Assembly: GCA_021613375.1 (NCBI GenBank)
Contig: CM038726.1
Span: forward strand, 14,069,841-14,133,840
Source of the DNA: Megaleporinus macrocephalus
Lineage: Eukaryota; Chordata; Actinopteri; Characiformes; Anostomidae
DNA length: 64,000 bases
Direction of reading: 5' to 3'
The notes under the pieces are model-generated. The model did not search any database and had not been told where the DNA came from. It saw nothing but the letters and a program-made list of their open reading frames with translations. Shown in pieces: positions 55,740 through 64,000 of this stretch (positions are counted from its first letter, which is position 1; each line of letters starts with the position of its first letter). The position numbers and the translations under genes were made by a program.

Positions 55740-56640
55740 CCTTATTTGCAGTCAAACCCCTCCCCTTATACCCCTCCTCCCTTGAAACGTGAATCATGTG
55801 GCAGACACCACATAGCCCCCCTCAAGGGTCAACCATCCCAGCAACCTACATGAAGTCAACACAAAGTCCCTGTGTTGTGTGTACCTCTGGCTTGTACGGT
55901 TGCCCCCAGTCCTCTCTCGGGTCCGGGTTGTTGGTGTAGGGTCTCTAAGTTGCATTCTCTTCTGCCCCTTGGTGGGCAGCTGAATTGTAACTCTTTGAAC
56001 ATCCTTTAAATTAGTGAACTGAAGCTGAGTGCAGCAGAACTCCGCACAGCTCACCTGCACTAGTGGGGCGATGGCAGCAGCAACAGCACCTTTCTCAGTC
56101 CCTCTCTGCTTCCTTCCACTTAGTCAGTGATGCTGACAAGGATGTTGGTCATGTGAGTTGGTCATGGAATTCTCTAATTCGGTTCCACCATTAGCCCATC
56201 TCCAAGCCCAGGAGGAGCCCATGAGCTAATGTCGGCTGGTGTGATACCCCTTTTTCCAGCATCACCAGCGTACCCCTCATTCCACCGCCACTTTCTCAGG
56301 GGCAGCACAGAACGCCATGTTTGCTTTGAGCCCCTCTGATGCGTAACACTACGAGCTCTGCTGTCACCACCTTAGTGAAAGCCCTTCCTGAAGTATAGTT
56401 GGATTGGCAAAGTGTACCTGCTCTGGCTGCAGCATGTTCAGAAAATACTCCAGCATCAGATCTTCCGGCACAGTCTTCTCGAATGCCAGAGGAGTCTGCT
56501 AAACCACTGTGCTTGTCTCTCTTTCATCAGCCCACAAGTTCATTGAACCACTTTTCCACTTCTCACTGCTTACTGACACGATCCCACTTCTGACACCAGT
56601 GTGGCATCAGCAAAGTTGAAGACACGGAAGAGCTTCTTTA
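55740..56640. other. Intergenic block, less AT-rich, identity unknown
   Basis: GC-balanced sequence beside the putative LTR, with an 88-codon minus-strand frame at 55794-56060 and a 64-codon plus frame at 56399-56593. Neither is recognised. It could be decayed retroelement interior or unique DNA. Confidence 0.25.
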
Positions 56641-57958
56641 TTGACATCAGCAGAAAAGGCCCAGGAAACACAGCAAAAGCCATGGGGAGGTCACCATAAG
56701 CCATAGGCTTGTACTTCACAGTTACCAATCCCCAAAACAAAAAATCCACACCCCATAAGTACTAAAGCAGCACAACTTTGCACATAATGCTCCTTTTGAA
56801 GCCCCCTTAAAACAGGCTATTAGCAGACAGGCTTTTATTCAATTTTAGTAAGCTATTTTATATTCAAAGACTAGTCATTCATCTGCAGTGAACTGTCTAC
56901 AGTCTTTAAGTCACCGCAGGCCTTGGTGGTATGAGGTGCCTAGGCACTGGTAGTAGACAATATAGTAAAAATTCAGCTATGAAAAATTGAAAAAATATAC
57001 CCTTTGTGTGAGTTGTTCTAATTAAATTCTACAGGAAACAAGTTTTTGGGTAGTATTTGACATAAAATGTGTGGGTAAAGCTGAGGCTTTAATACATGAA
57101 CTAAACATGCTTTTATTTTTGGAAAATACAGTCAGATGCTAGTGGAATATTCATTACAGTTTTAGAGAAAATCAGTTTGTTTAACCAGCTGAAAATTATA
57201 AAGGATATACCGTATACATGTAGTCTTCATATATGAATTCATGTTCATATATATGTTTTCATATATCTAATTCATATAAACATTAGTTGGAATACAGTTA
57301 AAATTGAGACCTAACGTCATGTCTTAATGTTTTTTTGTTGACTTGCACTGTCCCTTTCATTTCAGTTAGCAAAAAACACTTCAAGTTGTTTCCAGTTCAG
57401 TTGTACAGACAGATAGACCTTTAATGCTCACAATAGCCATCCACATCATTTTAGTAGCCTTATCACATGATGCCATTTCTGGTTTCAGTAGCGGTTAATG
57501 TCTGGAATCCGGCAATACTTCCATTCTGATTCATTGTTGTTTGCCTGCTGAACCAATAAGCGCAATAAACAATGTCAATGTTGCAAATAAAACTTTTATT
57601 AAATATGTGGGGAGCCGATTATTCAACATGTATGCATAGTTACTCTTAATTAGTGTAGTGTAGACTAGATTATGTGAAATGCTCCATTTTAGAGAAAGTC
57701 AGGATTGTTTGGCGTTTGGAACCAGACGTCTGAAGCATTTAATGTCTGTACAAATGACCTCACAGAGAGCTATTACATGAAATACACGACCTGATGCCGG
57801 AAACATTGATTTACAATAGCTCTTTGTAATGTATTGGACTAAAATGCCTTTTTAAAATACTTTTAAAACAAAACCTTTGCTTTTTTCCCTCATTAACAAC
57901 ATATAAACATAAAGAACCATCATAGCGTCATTAAAATCTGTGTTAAATTACATGGGCT

Positions 57959-58062
57959 GTATATCATTGCTGTCACAACAAAATCTTCTTTATAATCTTA
58001 TCATCAGTTGCAAACATTTCATGAAGAATGGACTAATAGAAATAGTCCGTAATTACTTGGAA
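57959..58062 (-). mobile_element. Fragment of the ATATCGTC MITE family, reverse orientation
   Basis: GTATATCATTGCTGTCAC resembles the terminal repeat and TCATGAAGAATGGACTAATA resembles the inverted core. Middle part shortened. Confidence 0.4.
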
Positions 58063-58324
58063 TATAATCTTATTTTAATCTGCCAGGCTGAGAATGGGAC
58101 ATCTGCACCTTTCACAGTCTTTCCAAGGAACTGAATGTTGGCATGGTTGATGTTTATCTTAAAACTAGGCTAAAGTTGGTGTCCTATTTAACAGCTTCAT
58201 GATAAAATGCTTCATTCCACCTTAAATGCTAAAGCTTGTACAGGTCCAGATTGTAACTGTGGGACCACATGCAGACAGCTGAGTTTAAAATGCTGAATCA
58301 ATTCAATACATGGCATTCTTACAA

Positions 58325-58545
58325 TCATTGGGCCTCATTTATCGATACCTTCTCAAGTTTTCCTAAACATACTAAACGCTAAAACATGCTTAAAAATGCA
58401 AAATAAAAGTCTACATCAAATTCACATTTCAAGTTTTTAAAAACTCAAAACTGTTTGCATCTTTGTGTTCTTCTGTGTGCATAGATTCTGAACAAATTCC
58501 GAATAAGAAAACGTACATAAATGAAGATGAACTTCTTAAGAACAG
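58325..58545. mobile_element. Possible DNA-transposon derivative with GGGCCTCATTTATC end
   Basis: TTGGGCCTCATTTATCGATA at 58328 and ACATAAATGAAG at 58515 form a weak inverted pair. From memory the first is a frequent fish repeat end. No frame. Confidence 0.3.
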
Positions 58546-59333
58546 GTGGTGAATAGAGCTTTCTCTTCTAAAGTTGCCATTTCTGAGACGTCAGTGCTAA
58601 ATGACTACAAGGCAAGATTTGATCAGTATGGCCAGCTTAAATCATTCCTCCACCCAGAGCTGTCTGCATATGTCAGGGTGAGCTTACTGTGGAACGTCGA
58701 GGTCAGGGTGAAAGACAAATCTATCTCAGAGTATAAGGCAACCCGGCCTGCAGTTAATTCAAATGGTGGGCTCTGATTACAGCTCTGGGATTAAAACTGT
58801 CTCCCCAGTTGAACCCCAGCTCACCCTGCCATAGTATCAGTGCATTCCAGATAGTCCTTGTAAACTAGGAAACTCATGGATTTCTGAGTTACTACAAACG
58901 AGCTTCACTCATACATAATGCAGAAAACCTGAGGTTATGAATTGTGACACAACACCAGCCAGTTCATTTTTCTTTTCCTTACACCACCCTCAACCGCTAC
59001 TCGGGCAGCACACATGGGCTCTCCCTCTCACAGCTGCTTATTGTGTGCTATCTGAAAGAAAACAATGGTCTGGAATCTCTTTTAAAGTCAAACTCTCAGA
59101 GAGACACGTGTTTGTTTGAGGGAGGGACGGAGGCAATGCCCCTCTGGCAGGGTCAGGGCACGCAGGGTAGGGCGGAGAAGGGTGTAGAGCACGAAGCAGC
59201 TGCAGGGCGACACGTCCACCGTCAAAGCCTAGAAGAAAAGTAAGGGGAGGAGAACATCAAGTCATGGTTAATCATGGTTGTATTCAGCAGCCATGCTCAA
59301 TTGGAGTGCTGCGAGAGTGTGAGGTAAACACAA

Positions 59334-59354
59334 ACACACACACACACACACACA
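59334..59354. repeat. (CA)n microsatellite
   Basis: A short CA run. Confidence 0.9.
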
Positions 59355-59886
59355 AAAGCACAGGCTTGCAGCTCCAGACTTAAGGCTGCAGCACTATTGA
59401 GAGAGATGACTGCTTTTAGCCTAGAAAAGTCAGAGACCATCCTTTCATGTATTTAATTTTACTGCAGCACCTAGATTAAGCAAGTTATTCATAATGTCAA
59501 CTAAATTGATTTATTTTTTTATAAATATTAGGATTTTGTGTGTCTACCTTTGTCTTTATTATAGCTTCTGTTATTTTTGATAGCCAGTTGTCTGTAAACT
59601 GCTGTTATATTTTTCTACATGTTTGAAGGTGAGTTTTAGAAGTTGGTTACTTCTCCTGATTTCAAAGTAATTCTAAACACATGGGCTCTGGGGAGGTGGG
59701 TCCATTGTTCTGAGAACGGCAGCAGTTTCTTTGTTCAACTGACGCATTTTTGTTTTGCTCTGTTGCTTTTTCTCAGTTTCTTAGGCTACACATCCCGTCA
59801 GTCCCATAGCCTAGTTGTTATTTCAACAGGACAGACGGAAACCTTGGGATTTTCCATATTGGAAGCTAGTTTGATTTTTTTAATAT

Positions 59887-60661
59887 ACACTACATGGACA
59901 CAAGTATTGGGATACTTACAGGAGCTTTTATGACATCCCATTCCAAATCCAAAGGAATTACTGTGGAGCTGGTTCCTCTTTGCAGCTATAACAGCTTCTG
60001 TTCTTCTGGGAAGACTGTGGGACTGTCTTTGGGGATTTTTGCCCATTCATCCAGAAGAGCATTAGTGAGGTCCCACTGATGTTGGACCAGAGGGCCTGGG
60101 TTACAGTCTCTGTTCTCTTCGTTGTGAGGGCCAGTCAAGTTCTTTCACATCAAAACTGACCAGCGTTTATGGACATTGCCTTGGTGAGCTAAGGCTTGCA
60201 GATGGCCATGGAAACTCATGCCACAAAGCTTCCGGCACACAGTTTTGTGCTGATGTTAATGCCAGAGCAGGCCTGGAACTCTGCAGTAATCAGCAAAGTA
60301 TTGGTGACTTTTACGCACTCTGTGTCTTAGCACTCGACTACCCCACTCTGCCATTTCATGGCTGAGTTGTTGTGTTTTCTAAACACTTGCACGTTCCAAT
60401 AATACCACTCACAGTTTACTGTGGAATAACTAGGAGGGAAGAAATTTCACAGACTGACTTGTTGCAGTGGTGGCATCCTATTACAGTACCATGCTCGAAT
60501 TCAGTGAGCTTGTTAAAACAACCGAATCCTTCATAAATGTTTATGAAGGCAGACTGCAAAGCTAGGTGTTTGTTTTTATACGTCTGTTTCAATGTGATTA
60601 GACAACACATCTGAATTCAGTGATTAAGGGGTGTGTCCCAATACTTCTGATCATATAGTGT
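59887..60661 (-). mobile_element. Tc1/mariner-superfamily element, decayed, with both inverted ends
   Basis: The left end ATACACTACATGGACACAAG with TATTGGGATA is mirrored by the right end (reverse: ATACACTATATGATCAGAAG, TATTGGGACA). It is flanked by TA as expected for this superfamily. On the minus strand near 60510-60430 the sequence reads LTEFEHGTVIGCHHCNKSVC and EISSLL, a helix-turn-helix start of a transposase. The reverse of 60040-59950 has further broken transposase-like sequence. Many stops; about 775 bp remain of what should be a longer gene. From memory this family is very common in teleosts (ISRm11-like). Confidence 0.7.
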
Positions 60662-61569
60662 ATCTTCTCAGAAACATATCCTAAACAATTACTTGTACAT
60701 CATGGCCAAGTAAATAACTTTGGTTATCTTGTAGTAACAGTGCATGTCAAGGTCTGGAACATATTACATTAAGCAAATCATGGGTTCTCATAGCCAACAT
60801 GTTGGATGTAGGAGAAAAAAACTAGACCTTTGTGACTTCCCAGACAACTGGGAATGAGCATCTCTGAAACAGTGAGGCTTGCAGAATGCACTGATCGTGT
60901 TACTGAGGTAGCCAACATAGCGTCCTTAACCAAGGACTGTCGGTTCTTCAGTCCGAACTTCGGTCTGCTGGGTTTCGTTGTACTGCACCATGCTAAATGT
61001 AAGCTAAAGGCAAGAATGTATTTATTAACTAATTGTTAGACATGATGTGTTGGGACATAATGATGAACCAACAAATAAAAATTTATTTAATAGTAATAAA
61101 AAGTACTAACATAGATACTTTTTTACAGTAATTTATAACAATTGTGTGGTTTGATGTACAAAACATGGGCACAAATTATTTTACATGACAATTTCCAACC
61201 TCTCTGTTTGTCTTAGAATGAAACTGTTATTTCTACCATACAGACTTAGGAGGCAGGAGTGTAGGACGTTTATTTTGATCCTGAATGTAATTAAACAATG
61301 TAAAGGACACAATTATTTGGGACTTAAAGAGTCTTTGGTGTAGGCCCTGTCTTCCATCCAGGTCTTGGAGCATCAAGACCTCCGCAAATCCTGCCAGATG
61401 AGTCATATATAAAAGACTGGTGTGGAACAGCTATTCAAACAAAAGGCTGAACAAACATCATAAAACTAAAAGCAAAAATAGAATTGACGATGAATAATAA
61501 TAGTCATTATTAATAATAGTCACAGTGAAATAAAACCAATAAAAGGAATTTGACTATATCAAAATAAGA

Positions 61570-61935
61570 CACGTGTAATATAGAGCCATTACTATGCCTT
61601 TAAGACTGATCAAAGATAAAATAGCTCTGTTCTGATTGGCTGTCCTGTCTTGTGGCTTTTTCAGAGCTGAAAATTTTCTTGGAAACTTCTATTTAAGTGG
61701 GCGGAGCAAAGCTGCTATGGGCTAAATAAGTGGATATGTGTGAATGAGTTGGTTCCTGTGGCATCTGAGAAACAATTATTTTCAAACTAAACTGTTTTTG
61801 CAGCATAATTTTCCTATATGGAGTGCATGGACTGAGGAGTTATTGGTAAACTTTAATGCCATTTACTATTTGCTTCAGACCCTTTATTTAAAAAAGTGAG
61901 GGAAATTCAGTTTTCCATTATATAGGCCCTTTAAT
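61570..61935. mobile_element. Possible dispersed fish repeat
   Basis: CTGATTGGCTGTCCTGTC, GTGGGCGGAGC and a right end TTCCATTATATAGGCCCTTT resemble, from memory, a repeat found across teleosts. Left end not defined. Confidence 0.3.
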
Positions 61936-62862
61936 ATCTGTAAGTGTCTGGATGTGCTGGAACAGGAAGTCTGATCCGTGGTGGCTCAGTCTCGCAACTT
62001 ACTGCTACTTAAGGACCTGCTGCTAACGTCTTGGTGCCAAATACTATTGGGCAGGTGTCCATATTGTTTTAGTGTTAAAGGTCCAGTAACAACTGCTGTA
62101 TAATGTAATAATGAAAATCATGATTTAGGTGCAAAAACTCATGCAACATGGAACTCACAGTAAAGAATGAAATACAAGAAACACATAGGATATGCATGTT
62201 CTATGAGTATAAACCTCATTTCAAGCTTCTGGCTCAACACCGGACACAGAAGAGTCTGATTTTGATGAATTGGGCTCGGCTATTTAAAGCTGGATGTGTG
62301 TATATTACAGCCTGTACATTAGTGAGCATCACTCGGCAGCAGTGCAGGCGAACAAATTGCCAGCAAGCAAAAGCAACTGGTGGAGGAAAGAAATGTATAC
62401 ACTCCGTTCAATGACTATACAGCACACAAGCCTTTGACTAATACAGTGATGAAAACTGTCAGACACCTGGCACGCCTCAGTGTGGGTCTATTTCCCCCTT
62501 CTTAGGTATCTATCACAAGAGAGCAGTAGACTGTTGCGCTATCTCAGCCACTTGCAAATGTTCTAGATGTGGAAGATGAGGACATCATGTATTTCTTTCT
62601 ACAAGCTCTGTTGTGTTAAATGAATTACTAAGATGTTCATGTTTGAGATTCCAATCTCCCATATACAGCCCATATACTTTAGGTCTCTTTCACAAGAACA
62701 ACGGCCAAACACACTCATAATCAATATCATAAATCAGAAAGCCCGTGTGATGTTGTTAGGAAAGATTGTCATACACATTTTAAAATAACTCACAAGTAAA
62801 ATAACTCAGACTGTCTAAACAGTTATTTTTATTATCCATCATTGCTTTAGATATAGTAAATA

Positions 62863-63525
62863 ATGGTAAACTGAAAAGACTTATGTGTTGGATTTACTTA
62901 AATCAAGGCAATTTCAAAATTCAACATGAAGGATTTTTAAGTAAGTTAAGTTGAACCAAAAAATGTTTGCTGTACCAACTCGGTTGTATTAAGTTCATTG
63001 ATGTGTAAACTAAAGCAAAACTAAAGTATTACAATTATTATCAAGCCAAACACATGACTATATCATCAAATATTGTGGTTAAGTCGTGAGCTAGCTATTG
63101 TTATTAGCAGCAAGCTAACTGTTTTAACAGTAGTGTAACCTTGTAACCATACTTATGCTAGTGGCAACAAAACAATAAAATAGCAATAACACGATTAACT
63201 GTGTTAAAACATGGCAGTATCAAAAAAATACATCCAACTAAAATGAGAATTAGTTTTACATTACGTTATCTTACCTAAGACGAGGTTCTGAAGTTTGCCA
63301 TGCAAGGAGCTGTAAAGCAGCTGAAGTCAGCACAAAATGCTGATGAAGGATATGCCATAAGATGAAACAATTCAAAAATATTCTTTCATTCACTGTATTT
63401 ATTTGAGCTCAGAGAAATATAACTTTTTTTAATTGAACTCATTTACATTAAATGTTTTAAGTAGAAGCTATTAAATGTTAGAAGTATGGCTTGTTGAGTG
63501 AAGGAATCATTCTTTTCAGTGTACT
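62863..63525. mobile_element. Possible MITE with ACTGAAAAGA ends
   Basis: AACTGAAAAGACTTATG at the left is mirrored by CATTCTTTTCAGTGT at the right. The left part holds AAGTTGAACCAAAAAATGTT and TTAAGTTCATTGATGTGTAA, words I recall from teleost MITEs. No coding capacity. Confidence 0.4.
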
Positions 63526-63587
63526 TCATTACTATACCTTTGACCTTCAGAATACTCATTACAAACCTCAAAGGTCTTTTAAATGTA

Positions 63588-64000
63588 CACTACCCCCCTT
63601 ACCATTTCGTTGGACTGCCTTTAGCTTTGATTAAAGTGAGCATTTGCCTTGGCATCTCTTCAACAACGTTCAACAACGACACAACATGTATCTCCATTCA
63701 GATCTGCATTCATTTTTTTTGGCCAAGATCCTGTACTGACGACGGGAGTGTCTAACCACTCCATAAATATCTTCTCCAGCACATCCCAAAGACTTTCAAT
63801 AGGGAGAAGATCCGGACTCTGTGGGGGCCAATTCATGAGTGAAAATGATTCCTCATGTTCGCTGAACCTCTCTTTCACAATTAAAGCCAGATGAATTCCC
63901 ATCAGGGAAAAATCCATTAATGGGATAGCCACTCAGTGCATTCAGGTAGTCGTATGTTTTATTGCCACTTTACAAGACAAGACTTGTTCAGTAGGCACTT
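63588..64000 (-). mobile_element. Tc1-like transposase fragment, running off the window end
   Basis: The minus strand from 63932 reads FSLMNWPPQSPDLLPIESLW and DVLEKIFMEWLDTP, the region around the last catalytic residue of Tc1-type DDE/DDD transposases (WP..SPDLNPIE.LW). It continues to GSWPKKMNADLNGDT and CCVVVERC. The end of the element is probably near TACACTACCCCCCTTACCAT at 63586. The upstream coding part would lie beyond base 64000, so whether the gene is intact cannot be seen. Several stops beyond the block suggest decay. Confidence 0.65.

Noticed and set aside
40100..64000. A second host gene downstream of lmx1b
   Set aside because: All longer frames are short, overlapping or transposon-derived; no run of exons with matching phases was found by eye.

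Overview
This window looks like vertebrate, most likely teleost fish, genomic DNA. It has one multi-exon gene with GT-AG introns. The rest is AT-rich non-coding sequence with many simple repeats, long minisatellites and fish-type DNA transposon relics (Tc1/mariner, Tol2-like hAT, MITEs). One dispersed repeat family (37.9-38.7 kb) is, from memory, common in otophysan fishes such as characins, catfishes and electric eels. That placement is inference.

The only clearly functional protein-coding gene is the 3' part of the LIM-homeodomain transcription factor lmx1b, on the + strand. Six coding exons join in frame: 32465-32697 (second LIM domain), 33911-34089 (linker and start of homeodomain), 34823-34900 and 35001-35067 (rest of homeodomain, Gln-rich linker), 35991-36155 and 39117-39274 (C-terminal region and stop). 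They encode 292 residues. The first two coding exons (N-terminus and LIM1) were not found and should lie upstream of base 1. A 3' UTR runs to a likely poly(A) signal at 40069. Whether this is the lmx1ba or lmx1bb ohnolog cannot be decided here.

Bases 1-32464 read as a very large second intron. It holds three minisatellites: a 33-bp unit at 1.3-4.0 kb, a 36-bp unit at 14.2-15.2 kb inside a hAT element, and a 28/33-bp unit at 17.8-19.5 kb. It also holds microsatellites, Tc1-like relics and MITEs. Between these are unique, less AT-rich blocks (7.2-7.6, 12.9-13.1, 19.65-19.9, 24.3-25.4, 27.15-27.45, 29.15-29.5 and 31.1-31.3 kb) that are candidate intronic enhancers. The 27.2-kb block has the densest homeodomain-type and E-box words.

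From 40.1 to 64.0 kb I see no host gene. This part contains DNA transposon relics, MITEs, a LINE reverse-transcriptase fragment (50.4-51.1 kb), a possible solo LTR (55.2-55.7 kb), a Tc1/mariner-type deletion derivative with matching ends (59.9-60.7 kb) and a Tc1-like transposase fragment cut by the window end. A unique block at 48.35-48.78 kb could be a distal regulatory element. I found no evidence for an undescribed multi-gene system. The most unusual structures are the hAT element with an expanded internal minisatellite and a perfect 8-bp target duplication, and a palindromic-ended MITE family with at least eight copies, one of them nested inside another repeat.
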